Positions 15,432 to 23,471 of a DNA stretch of 64,000 bases are shown in pieces. The notes below the pieces were generated by a model. It saw only the letters and a program-made list of their open reading frames with translations. It was not told where the DNA came from and did no database searches. Source of the stretch: Synergistaceae bacterium (lineage in GTDB: Bacteria > Synergistota > Synergistia > Synergistales > Aminobacteriaceae); contig JAFUYQ010000015.1 of the NCBI GenBank assembly GCA_017470485.1, positions 1 through 64,000 of the forward strand, given 5' to 3'. Position numbers and translations under genes: made by a program. Within the stretch, counting starts at the first letter, position 1, and every line of letters begins with the position of its first letter.

Positions 15432-16562
15432 ATGACAGACAACAGACTATCCGAAAATGAAATTCTACATATGATTAACGATACAGGCCGGCTCTCAGCC
15501 CTCAAAAATGCTGGCGACCTTTCAAGTTTCGCACTTTCCGCACAGCAAAGCAATATTCTGGCGAACGATGTCGAGTTCTGGAAGTGGATAGCAAGAAATT
15601 ATCATAACTCAGGGATTTTCAGTTCCCCTTCCTCAATGCTAGATTACATCTCACAGGGGTCATCAAACGAAGAATGGCTGAGCCGGATAATTCAGGGCAA
15701 GGGCTACGAATGGGACTACATGAGCCAGCAGAGAGGAAGCGTAAAGAATCTATTTGACGCTTTCGAGGCCGGAGATGTTGCCAACAGAATGGGAAGCGAT
15801 GTTACTCAACAAAATATCCTGACAGGAGAAAGCACAGAATACCAGATGAAAGCCTACACCAGCAGCAACACTCCAGACCTTCATAACACATCAACTGACA
15901 TCAGAGTGGTAACTAACTCAGAGAAAGCAGGAGCAGTACAGCGGAAAGGATACGAGGTTGAGACGTTTCAGGATAAAGACTCAATCATTGCTAAAAGGAA
16001 TCAACGTTTAGAAAGTATTAAGCGCGGTGAAGTTCAAACCTCATACACCCTCAAATCCACCGCCGGCCTCATGGCTAAGGCAGGACTAATCGGCTGTGCA
16101 ATCGGAATAACAGTTGAGGCTATAGCTTCATACCGAGCGTGGAAAAACAAACTGCTAACTGATGATGAGTATCTCATCGAAATTCTGAAGTCGGGCGGAA
16201 ATGCAGGTCTTACAGCCGCAGGTACAGCAGGAATTATGCTTCCTGTCTCGTCAGCGATAACCGCCGCCGGAATGTCATCGCTCATTACAATTCCTGTGGC
16301 GTTCGTTGTAGGCTCAGCGGTCAACAAAATTATTGCGCCGTGTTTCGGACGCGGAGAGTACAGAAAAATTCTGTCTCAGGCAAAGTATTATCAGAGCCTC
16401 GAAAATCTCTATGACGATATGATTTCAAGCATGGAAGTTTCTTCTGAACACTTGCTGGGGTTCATTCAGGGCGTTAAAGCTCAGCGCAGCTTCCACGAGA
16501 ACGCGAAACGAGTCAGCATGAGCCTCAATAAAGACCTTGAGGCACTGTATAATTCAATCTAG
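15432..16562 (+). CDS. Nuclease-like (D...QxK) protein with glycine-rich membrane region
   Basis: A 376-residue protein I cannot assign to a named family. Residues 1-110 are soluble and mixed. Residues 120-141 (RMGSDVTQQNILTGESTEYQ then MKAY) contain D123, Q138 and K140, a D-x(14)-QxK arrangement as in the PD-(D/E)XK nuclease fold. Residues about 208-300 are hydrophobic and Gly/Ala-rich (GLMAKAGLIGCAIGITVEAI, AGLTAAGTAGIML, ITIPVAFVVGSAV), likely two to three membrane helices. The C-terminus is helical and charged. The same order of parts occurs in the protein at 42221. GGGGAGG precedes the ATG. It is followed 11 nt later by the Sel1 gene. Confidence 0.72.
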   Translation: MTDNRLSENEILHMINDTGRLSALKNAGDLSSFALSAQQSNILANDVEFWKWIARNYHNSGIFSSPSSMLDYISQGSSNEEWLSRIIQGKGYEWDYMSQQRGSVKNLFDAFEAGDVANRMGSDVTQQNILTGESTEYQMKAYTSSNTPDLHNTSTDIRVVTNSEKAGAVQRKGYEVETFQDKDSIIAKRNQRLESIKRGEVQTSYTLKSTAGLMAKAGLIGCAIGITVEAIASYRAWKNKLLTDDEYLIEILKSGGNAGLTAAGTAGIMLPVSSAITAAGMSSLITIPVAFVVGSAVNKIIAPCFGRGEYRKILSQAKYYQSLENLYDDMISSMEVSSEHLLGFIQGVKAQRSFHENAKRVSMSLNKDLEALYNSI

Positions 16563-16573
16563 GAGGCGATACA

Positions 16574-18397
16574 ATGCAGTTAGTACCTGTTGAGGATATG
16601 GATTTCTTCGCACAGCAGTCATCGGGGAAACTCAACATGATTATTTCCGGCATGACAGCTTTAATGAATGACAATGACAGCAAAGTTGCACAGCTTGAAG
16701 GGCAGAACTGGTTTCAGCGAATGTGCAGGACGATAACGGGCAAGAACAAGGCAACTCGGGACGAAATTCAGCGCAATCACGACAAGATTAACGCTTACAT
16801 GTCTGAGGCGATTGCCGAACTCTACAACAGAAATCTGATTGACCACGAGATTATATTAAGTCTCGGAACTCAGATTAATGAGCTGTACGCGGATCACATT
16901 CAGTTGAAACAGATGTTAGGGGCGTTTGCGGCCAAACTGAACGAGAAGATTGAGAGCGTTGATAATTTTCACATGCTCATGGAGGAAATCTCGCAGGGCG
17001 TTTACAGTTCGGGCAATAAGCTGGCGGAAATCTGCAAGGTAATCTCACAGCTTGACCACAGGACGCTTAACGACAGCAGGAAACTTGACATAGTGAGGCG
17101 AGGTCTTGTCAGTCAGGGAATATTGAGCGATGAGCAGATTGGATTGAGGGAATATCTTGCGCAGGTTGTTGAGATTTCCTCTGATGATGCCGGACGTATA
17201 TACCTTGAGCTTGGCACGCTGAAGGGGAACTTCATGGCGAATATCATTTTGGCGATGATGAGCGACTATCATTTTCTGCCCGACATGGCGAGGAAGATGA
17301 AGAACAAGCCTGCGATGATTGCCGATGTGATTGAGGCCGGAAGACTTGATGAGGGCGTAACGCTTTCGTTGAGCGAGATTTACGATGACTTCATCAACAG
17401 CAAGATTGAGGCGGTGAATAGTCTTGTGCCTGTTGTGATGTTTGACGAGAACACGACAGACCCAGCTGTTATTCGTGAAGCTGCTGAGCAGGGCATTCCC
17501 GAAGCGCAGGATAAGCTGGGCAGAATGTATTACGCAGGTAAAAACGGTGTTGAGCAGGATTATGCCAAAGCCGTTGAATGGTATCGCAAGGCTGCCGAAC
17601 AGGATAATACACACGCTCAGAATGAATTAGGCTTTATGTATTATGCTGGTCGTGGTGTAGAACAGGATTATGCCCAAGCCGTTGAGTGGCTTCGTAAAGC
17701 TGCTGAACAGGGATATGCAACAGCTCAAGACAGCTTAGGTTTTATGTACGAAAATGGCTATGGTGTAGAAAAGGATTACGAAAAGGCGTTTGAATGGTAT
17801 AACAAAGCCTCTGAGCAGGATAATGCCAGTGCTCAAAAGAGCTTAGGCGATATGTATCGCTTTGGTAATGGTGTCGAAAGAAACCATGTAAAAGCTGTTG
17901 AATGGTATCGCAAAGCCGCTGAACATGGTAATGCTAGTGCTCAAAATGTCTTAGGAGTTATGTATCAAGATGGGGAAGGCGTTGAGAGAGATTATGAGCA
18001 GGCAGTGTATTGGTATCGCAAGGCCGCTGAACAAGGAAACGTATTTGCCCAAGATAACTTGGCTGAGATGTACTATGACGGTAAGGGTATTGCTCAAGAT
18101 TACTCTAAAGCTGCCGAATGGTATCGTAGAGCAGCTGAACAGGGGAACTCCCATGCTCAGAATCGTTTGGGGCTTATGTATGATACGGGAAAAGGTGTCG
18201 AAGAAGATGATGCCAAAGCGGTTGAATGGTATCGTAAAGCTGCCGAACAAGGGTACAAAGTAGCTCAATACAATTTGGGACTTATGTACAAAAACGGTGA
18301 GGGCGTGAGCGTAAATTACGATGAGGCTCGCAAATGGCTAAGTAAAGCTGCTGAGCAGGGTTATGAGGACGCTAAGAAAGCCCTAAGCAATCTGTAA
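16574..18397 (+). CDS. Sel1-repeat protein with novel helical N-terminal domain
   Basis: A 607-residue protein. The N-terminal half (to about residue 295) is helical and soluble, with no family I recognise (MQLVPVEDMDFFAQQSSGKL ... IELYNR-like helices). From about 297 onward there are eight 36-residue Sel1-like repeats (consensus AAEQGxxxAQxxLGxMYxxG then GVxxDYxKAVEWYRK) and a short cap. Sel1 arrays are protein-interaction scaffolds. No signal peptide is present, so it is cytoplasmic. AGGAGG precedes the ATG and the gene is co-transcribed with the membrane/nuclease-like partner at 15432, suggesting that they act together. Confidence 0.85.
   Translation: MQLVPVEDMDFFAQQSSGKLNMIISGMTALMNDNDSKVAQLEGQNWFQRMCRTITGKNKATRDEIQRNHDKINAYMSEAIAELYNRNLIDHEIILSLGTQINELYADHIQLKQMLGAFAAKLNEKIESVDNFHMLMEEISQGVYSSGNKLAEICKVISQLDHRTLNDSRKLDIVRRGLVSQGILSDEQIGLREYLAQVVEISSDDAGRIYLELGTLKGNFMANIILAMMSDYHFLPDMARKMKNKPAMIADVIEAGRLDEGVTLSLSEIYDDFINSKIEAVNSLVPVVMFDENTTDPAVIREAAEQGIPEAQDKLGRMYYAGKNGVEQDYAKAVEWYRKAAEQDNTHAQNELGFMYYAGRGVEQDYAQAVEWLRKAAEQGYATAQDSLGFMYENGYGVEKDYEKAFEWYNKASEQDNASAQKSLGDMYRFGNGVERNHVKAVEWYRKAAEHGNASAQNVLGVMYQDGEGVERDYEQAVYWYRKAAEQGNVFAQDNLAEMYYDGKGIAQDYSKAAEWYRRAAEQGNSHAQNRLGLMYDTGKGVEEDDAKAVEWYRKAAEQGYKVAQYNLGLMYKNGEGVSVNYDEARKWLSKAAEQGYEDAKKALSNL
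17462..18370 (+). repeat. Tandem 108-nt repeats encoding Sel1 units
   Basis: Eight head-to-tail units of about 108 nt (one with an extra codon) encode the Sel1 array. Phrases such as GAATGGTATCG and GCTGAACAG recur in each unit, so recombination between units could alter copy number. Confidence 0.8.
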
Positions 18398-18424
18398 GCA
18401 GGTATCACGACAACAATGTAACGC

Positions 18425-18462
18425 AAATCTCCCCCTGTCTAACGCAAGGCAGGGGGATTTTT
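18425..18462 (+). terminator. Rho-independent terminator after the Sel1 gene
   Basis: CCCCCTGTCT and AGGCAGGGGG form a 10-bp stem with one wobble pair and a 6-nt loop, followed by ATTTTT. Confidence 0.82.
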
Positions 18463-18472
18463 AACAGCTTTA

Positions 18473-18652
18473 CGCAAGAAGTCTCCCGCCTCTATAGGCG
18501 GTGAGATGAATTGCGTGGTATAATGCAAATCTACCGTAGGGACTACGGGAAGTAACGCCTTTGGAGAGGGTGTAAGACGGCCAGTGATATAAACTGTAGC
18601 GCAGTCCTCGATGAATTAGGAAGCTCCTGCCTCTATAGGCGGAGTAGTTCAC
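18473..18652 (+). mobile_element. IS605-derived MITE (about 180 bp) with omega-RNA-like scaffold
   Basis: The left end (CGCAAGAAGTCTCC then the hairpin CCGCCTCTATAGGCGG) and the right end (hairpin, then GTAGTTCAC) match the ends of the tnpB element at 59969-61354. Almost the whole tnpB gene is missing; only the last codons (TVGTTGSNAFGEGVRRPVI and stop) remain. The block CCGTAGGGACTACGG ... GTAACGCC ... GGAGAGGGTGTAAGACG is nearly identical to the intact copy. The following loop differs in sequence but still forms a stem (CAGT/ACTG versus TTCAG/CTGAA in the full copy). A TATAAT (18519-18524) lies inside. The right end abuts the rnpB promoter. Confidence 0.82.
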
Positions 18653-18656
18653 TTCG

Positions 18657-18665
18657 TGATACAAT
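18657..18665 (+). promoter_or_regulatory. Extended -10 promoter of rnpB
   Basis: TGATACAAT (TGN plus TACAAT) ends 8 nt before the mature rnpB 5' end. No -35 consensus exists at the proper distance because the MITE right end occupies that position. An extended -10 can work without a -35. Confidence 0.55.
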
Positions 18666-18672
18666 AAATCTC

Positions 18673-19008
18673 ACAGGCAGTCCAGACGGCCGCCGACTCA
18701 TTCGGAGGAAAGTCCGGGCTTCACAGGGCAAGATGCCGGATAACGTCCGGCCGGAGCAATTCGAGGGAAAGCGCAGCAGAAAATACACAGCCGGTTCACA
18801 ACCGGCAACGGTGAAAAGGTGAAGGGTAAAAGCCCACCAGTCATGGAGTAATTCATGAGCTATGCAAGCCCCATCTGAAGCAAGATCTAATAGCGAAGGT
18901 TAAAAGCGGCCCGCTTACTTCAGGGTACGATCGCTTGAGGTTTTCCGCAAGGAATATCCCAGATAAATGGCCGTTAATCACACAGAACCCGGCTTACGGA
19001 CTGCCTGT
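18673..19008 (+). ncRNA. rnpB: RNase P RNA, bacterial class A
   Basis: The catalytic RNA that trims tRNA 5' leaders. Universal signatures are in order: GAGGAAAGTCCGGGC near the 5' end (P4 left side), GGTGAAAAGGTGAAGGGTAA in the specificity domain, GCAAGCCCCATCTGAAGC, and ACAGAACCCGGCTTACGG near the 3' end (P4 right side and the tRNA CCA-contact region). The 5' ACAGGCAGTCC pairs exactly with the 3' GGACTGCCTGT as helix P1, which fixes both ends. Length of about 336 nt is a little short for class A. Confidence 0.95.
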
Positions 19009-19037
19009 TATTTCACGAAGGGACAATCATTCACACA

Positions 19038-20630
19038 TTGGGAACAAAATTTTACGACTGGCAGCTTCGCGCATTCAATCACATTAAAGACAGCAACGCG
19101 GTTTTATCAGCTCCCACAGGTTCAGGGAAAACACTTGTCGCTTACTTATGGGCAGGAATTATTAACCTCAACGGCGAAATTAACGCTGACCCCGAAGCCA
19201 GAAGAATAATTTTCACGGCACCCATTAAGGCTTTGAGCAACGAAAGATATTTAGACCTCAGAAGAATGGGGCTTGATGTAGGACTTGAGACAGGCGACTT
19301 CAAACGCAACGAGGGCGCGAATATCATCTGCTGTACTCAGGAAATCTACACGATGAAATACGCCCGCGTTCCGAACCAGAAATTAATCGTTGACGAGTTC
19401 CATTACATCTTTACGGATTCGAGCAGGGCTAGGAATTACATTGACGGCATAAAAAACACTGACCCCGATACTCAAATACTCGTCATGTCGGCGACATTAG
19501 GCGGTGTGAAGAACGTCGGCAAATATTTATCTGAGATATGCCAGAGGGATTTTGTGATTCACGCCGGACGCAAAAGAATCACCGAGTTAATCTACCAGCC
19601 TAATGACCCAGTGAAAATTCATGAGATACATGACGCACTTGTGTTTCTTTTCTCGCAGAGGGGAGTCGTTTACTTGGCCGACATGATTTCGAGAACAAGA
19701 AAGCGAATCCCTCCCGAAAACGTCAAACGCCTCGATGAACTCGCCAAAATCCTCGAAGTAAAAAGAACTCTCCCATTCCTCTACAAGGGCGTAGGCATTT
19801 ATCACGGAAGTATGCTCCCGAAAGAAAAATTACTCGTTGAGTCGGCGTTCAGGGAAAGACTGCTTGATGTTGTCTGCGGAACTAATGCTCTTGCGCTCGG
19901 TGTAAATCTTCCGGCGCAGTACGTGATTTTCGCTCAGCTGGTGAACTACTATAACTATATGCCGATAACTCGCAACGAATTTTTACAGATGGCAGGACGC
20001 GCAGGGCGTAAAGGATTATTTGATCCGGGATATGTTACGTTCCTGAAGGATTCGGAATTTGAATGCGGTCATTTCAGGACAGGGGTAATCTTCCGTCAGC
20101 TCATGGCTAAGGAGTCCGAACACGCTGTTATAAGGCTCTCGCCGTCATACGGAAGACTTCTCCGAAAACAGGTGCTTATTGAGGACGAGGCCGAATATAT
20201 TGCTGAGTATTCGCTGCCGTCAAGGACGGTTGATGACGTTCTGAGGGAGATGAACGCCGGCATGAAAAAAATTCATGTCCTCGCTAAAAGAATCGTCCGT
20301 AAGGGAAGCAGAGAAAAATTCCTGAAGATACTCGCTGAAATCTGGTATGACGAAATGGAGATTGAAGAAAATCTCGAAATGGCCAGACTGTTCCTTGACG
20401 AGGGCAATCCAAGCGCATTAATGGCCGCGAAACTAATCGTACAGTACGAGAGGAATTACCTTCAGGCTCTCCTGAAGATTAAGAGATTCGCCAACAGGCT
20501 TCCGAGCAACAGGCGTTTCAGACTGATGGACGAGCTGAACAACACAGTGAATAACATTGACCCGACGATTTACGGGTTCGAGGAAAAATTAGGAGAGATT
20601 GAGGCAGGACAAGTCTTCGTCAGACAGTAA
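19038..20630 (+). CDS. DExH-box helicase, Ski2/Lhr-like
   Basis: A 530-residue superfamily 2 helicase. Motif I is SAPTGSGKT, motif Ia TAPIKALSNERY, motif II VDEFHYIF (DEFH), motif III MSATL, motif V near GTNALALGVNLPAQ and motif VI QMAGRAGRKG. QMAGRAGR and the C-terminal helical part place it with Ski2-like RNA helicases. The start is TTG 19038, only 29 nt after rnpB, with no terminator in between, so it may be read from the same transcript. A role in RNA turnover or processing is plausible from the family and context. Confidence 0.85.
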   Translation: MGTKFYDWQLRAFNHIKDSNAVLSAPTGSGKTLVAYLWAGIINLNGEINADPEARRIIFTAPIKALSNERYLDLRRMGLDVGLETGDFKRNEGANIICCTQEIYTMKYARVPNQKLIVDEFHYIFTDSSRARNYIDGIKNTDPDTQILVMSATLGGVKNVGKYLSEICQRDFVIHAGRKRITELIYQPNDPVKIHEIHDALVFLFSQRGVVYLADMISRTRKRIPPENVKRLDELAKILEVKRTLPFLYKGVGIYHGSMLPKEKLLVESAFRERLLDVVCGTNALALGVNLPAQYVIFAQLVNYYNYMPITRNEFLQMAGRAGRKGLFDPGYVTFLKDSEFECGHFRTGVIFRQLMAKESEHAVIRLSPSYGRLLRKQVLIEDEAEYIAEYSLPSRTVDDVLREMNAGMKKIHVLAKRIVRKGSREKFLKILAEIWYDEMEIEENLEMARLFLDEGNPSALMAAKLIVQYERNYLQALLKIKRFANRLPSNRRFRLMDELNNTVNNIDPTIYGFEEKLGEIEAGQVFVRQ

Positions 20631-20634
20631 GAAA

Positions 20635-20668
20635 GAGACTGCAAAAACATTCCGCAGTCTCACGATTT
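20635..20668. terminator. Terminator between helicase and histidine kinase genes
   Basis: GAGACTGC and GCAGTCTC form a perfect 8-bp stem with an 11-nt loop, with a short T-rich run after it. It lies between convergent genes. Confidence 0.65.
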
Positions 20669-20677
20669 TAATTAACA

Positions 20678-22066
20678 CTATACCTTCAATGATGCCTTAA
20701 TCTCCGTACCCTCGCCGACTTTCGAGGTAATCCTCAGAGTTCCGCCCATGAGCGACATTCTTTCGGTCATGCTCGCAAGCCCTCTGTGTCCCTCAACCCT
20801 CAAAGTCTCGTGATTAATATTTGACGAGTCGAAGCCCTTTCCGTTGTCCGAAATATCAAGCACTAGCATATCGTCCTCGCGCCTGAGTTCTATATTAACT
20901 TCAGTGGCGTAGCCGTGCCGCACAGCATTTGAAACGGCCTCCTGAATTATTCTGAGGAGCGATAAAATTTTGTCGTTCTCGATTTCAGCGTCATCAGTAC
21001 CCTCGTCATAATCAGTCATTATCACTATGTCATAAGCCTGCGAGAGTCTTTCGGCTAACTCCGTGATCGCCTCGTTCACCCCCAAGTCCATCCACGGCGG
21101 CGCAAGCTCATCGCAGAATGCCCGAAGCTCTTTCACGACCGCTTTGGCAATAATCTCCGAACGCTTGAGCCTTGTAGTTTTGTTCTCGTCGTCAGCTATC
21201 ATGTGTATCTGCTGTAGAAGTGCAGTAACGTCCTGCAATGCTCCGTCATGAATCTCTCTGGCCATGTCCATTCGCTCCTGTTCCTGAGCCTGAACTACAT
21301 CGCGGACGTACCTGTTGCGAAGATTATCGCGTTCAACGGCGGCCTGTGCGTAACGCTGAAGGGCATTATGAACGCTGTATATCTCCTGTATCGAACCTTC
21401 GGGCAATTTTTCGGGAACGTCTTTGCCCAGTGTCATGCTGTCAATCTCTGACGCTAAGTTCCTCAACGGCGCGATTACCCTGCTCCATAACAGCCTTATC
21501 GCAAAGAAGCTCAGAAGTGCCATCGCCACAATCAGGAGCGGCCATATCCTCACTATGCTGACCAGTCCGCCGAGTAACTGCGTCCATGAGACAGCGGCAA
21601 CTACATAGCCTCCGCTTGGGCGTTTGACAGGGTAGACCGCAAGTGTGTACTGCGCGCCCTGCCTGTCCTCGACACGAACCGCCTGACCGATTGGGAGGTC
21701 ATTGCGCCAGATTGAGACGATTTTGTTCATTGAGCCGGGCGAGGAGATTATCACTCTTCCGTCCTGACCGATTAGAGCGACCCAGCCCGGTATCGAAGGC
21801 CCCCACGAGAAGAACGGAAAACGCGTGAAATCACTCAGCATTGAGAACGTCCAGACATCTGAGTCGCTGCTCAAGTGGTAGCTCAGACTTTCGGCCAAGT
21901 CCTGAACGTATGAACTTACGGCACCTTCCATAGCCTGTTCCTGACTGACCATTCCGGTAACGGCCACAAGAACTACGGCGGCTGACGGCAGTATCAGAGC
22001 GCAAAGCAAAAAGGCCAGGAAATGCGACCCTGACCCTGCAAATTTCTTCCGTAAAAATGAGAGCAT
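20678..22066 (-). CDS. NarL-type (HisKA_3) sensor histidine kinase
   Basis: A 462-residue membrane kinase. TM1 is at about residues 16-37 and TM2 at about 171-193, flanking a periplasmic sensor domain that contains WVALIGQDGRVIISSPGSM, a PAS/Cache-like stretch. A HAMP-like region follows, then QEQERMDMAREIHDGALQD with phospho-acceptor H273, and the ATPase (IIQEAVSNAVRHGYA, ISDNGKGFD, GHRGLASMTERM). It is the second gene of an operon with the response regulator just upstream (7 nt gap). The stimulus is unknown. Confidence 0.93.
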   Translation of the reverse strand: MLSFLRKKFAGSGSHFLAFLLCALILPSAAVVLVAVTGMVSQEQAMEGAVSSYVQDLAESLSYHLSSDSDVWTFSMLSDFTRFPFFSWGPSIPGWVALIGQDGRVIISSPGSMNKIVSIWRNDLPIGQAVRVEDRQGAQYTLAVYPVKRPSGGYVVAAVSWTQLLGGLVSIVRIWPLLIVAMALLSFFAIRLLWSRVIAPLRNLASEIDSMTLGKDVPEKLPEGSIQEIYSVHNALQRYAQAAVERDNLRNRYVRDVVQAQEQERMDMAREIHDGALQDVTALLQQIHMIADDENKTTRLKRSEIIAKAVVKELRAFCDELAPPWMDLGVNEAITELAERLSQAYDIVIMTDYDEGTDDAEIENDKILSLLRIIQEAVSNAVRHGYATEVNIELRREDDMLVLDISDNGKGFDSSNINHETLRVEGHRGLASMTERMSLMGGTLRITSKVGEGTEIKASLKV

Positions 22067-22073
22067 TGAGTGA

Positions 22074-22715
22074 TTAATCGTCCTCTAATAATTCCTCAAG
22101 GGTAACAACTCCGTATTTGAGGGCGAGGAGCAATGCTTCAGTTTTGTTTCTCGAACCGAGTTTGTCATAGATTGAGGCAAGATGAGTCTGAACTGTGCGC
22201 TCGCTTATGAACAAATGCTTGGCCACTTCCTTGCTTGAAAGACCTTTGGCGGCAAGAAGAAGAACTTCACGCTCTCTTACCGATAGCTGTTCGGGAATGA
22301 AATCCTGTTCGCCCATGACTGACGCTACTTCGGGGTCGAGATACAATCCTCCTTTAGCGACAGTGTTAATCGCAGTAGTAAGTTCCTTTGGGCTTACGGT
22401 CTTTAGGACGAAACCTCTTGCACCGGCTCTCAGGGAGGCGATAACGTACTGCTGAGCGTCATATGAAGTTAGCATGACGATGGCAGTATTCATTCCCTCG
22501 TTCTTGACTTTCTGGGCAACAGTAACGCCGTCATAACCGGGCATACGTATATCGAGCAGTGCTACATCAGGACGAAGCTCCTTAATTTTCTCCCATGCTT
22601 CAGCACCGTCTTCGGCCTCAGCTACAAGTTCAAATGATTCCTCGCGCCTCACAAATTCAGCTATCCCCGAACGTGTAAGAGGGTGGTCATCTGCAAGTAA
22701 AATTCTTACAGTCAT
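22074..22715 (-). CDS. NarL/LuxR-family response regulator
   Basis: A 213-residue regulator with a CheY-like receiver (ADDHPLTRSG, phospho-acceptor D55 in VALLDIRMPG, ALKTVSPKE-like Lys near 105) and a C-terminal LuxR helix-turn-helix (LSVREREVLLLAAKGLSSKE ... ISERTVQTHLASIY). It is transcribed before its cognate kinase at 20678-22066. Target genes cannot be read from the sequence. Confidence 0.94.
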   Translation of the reverse strand: MTVRILLADDHPLTRSGIAEFVRREESFELVAEAEDGAEAWEKIKELRPDVALLDIRMPGYDGVTVAQKVKNEGMNTAIVMLTSYDAQQYVIASLRAGARGFVLKTVSPKELTTAINTVAKGGLYLDPEVASVMGEQDFIPEQLSVREREVLLLAAKGLSSKEVAKHLFISERTVQTHLASIYDKLGSRNKTEALLLALKYGVVTLEELLEDD

Positions 22716-22742
22716 AAATTAAATCATCTCCAGATAAAATTT

Positions 22743-23309
22743 TTACATTCCGATTGATTTTTCAACCGGCCTCAATGCCAATATTGTCTCACTTATTACA
22801 TCATCGAGCGGCATATTCATTTTTTCCGCGCCCTGCTTAATGATGTCTCTGTTCACGCCCCTTGCGAATGCTTTATCCTTCCATTTCTTTTTGACGGACT
22901 TGAGTTCGAGGTCAGCGAGTGATTTAGATGGCCTTACAAGTCCGGCAGTGATTATAAGGCCGGTAAGCTCGTCAATCGTGAAGAGAGTGCGTTCAAGATT
23001 ATTTGACGGTTCAACGTCAGTGCATATTCCGAACCCGTGAGACTGGACAGCGTGAATAATACTCTCATCGACACCGGCATTTCTGAGAATGTCAGGGGCA
23101 ACATGGCAGTGTGTTTCGGGCTTTGATGAAGTTTCCTCCCAGTCAATGTCGTGAAGTATCCCGACGACTCCCCAGAGTTCAGGGTCTTCGCCGTAGAGAT
23201 TTGCGAAGTGCCTCATTGCTGCCTCGACAGCGGCGGCGTGATGAATATGGGATTCTTCATTGTTGTGCTGCCTGAGAAGTTCATAGGCTTGTTCTCTTGT
23301 AGGTATCAT
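22743..23309 (-). CDS. HD-domain (HDIG-type) phosphohydrolase
   Basis: A 188-residue single-domain HD protein. Metal ligands are visible in HIHHAAAVEAAMRHFA, ILHDIDWEE, THCHVAPDIL and HAVQSH. Such small HDIG proteins are metal-dependent phosphohydrolases of unknown substrate, widespread in anaerobes. It lies 28 nt upstream of the response regulator on the same strand and could belong to that operon. Confidence 0.83.
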   Translation of the reverse strand: MIPTREQAYELLRQHNNEESHIHHAAAVEAAMRHFANLYGEDPELWGVVGILHDIDWEETSSKPETHCHVAPDILRNAGVDESIIHAVQSHGFGICTDVEPSNNLERTLFTIDELTGLIITAGLVRPSKSLADLELKSVKKKWKDKAFARGVNRDIIKQGAEKMNMPLDDVISETILALRPVEKSIGM

Positions 23310-23402
23310 AAAAAATTCTCCCCCTGAAAAAGTTTCCGTGTAATTATATCTTGACGGGGCGATATTTTCGTATCGTATAAGGCTGAATTTTCGCGGCTGT
23401 GC

Positions 23403-23439
23403 AAAAAAAATCCTTCCCGTAAAATTTCAGAGAAGGATT
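23403..23439 (-). terminator. Terminator of the rny-ymdB operon
   Basis: In the minus-strand sense AATCCTTC and GAAGGATT form an 8-bp stem followed by eight T residues, about 35 nt after the ymdB stop. Confidence 0.82.
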
Positions 23440-23471
23440 CATATTCTGCCTTAATGCACCCCTAAAGGAGT

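Noticed and set aside
17045-17614. A 189-codon open frame antisense to the Sel1 gene
   Set aside because: It runs opposite to a clear coding gene, has no ribosome site and its composition mirrors the sense codons.
18481-18652. CRISPR-like repeat (two near-identical hairpins)
   Set aside because: The two hairpin sequences are the left and right ends of one IS605-derived element and there is no repeat-spacer array.
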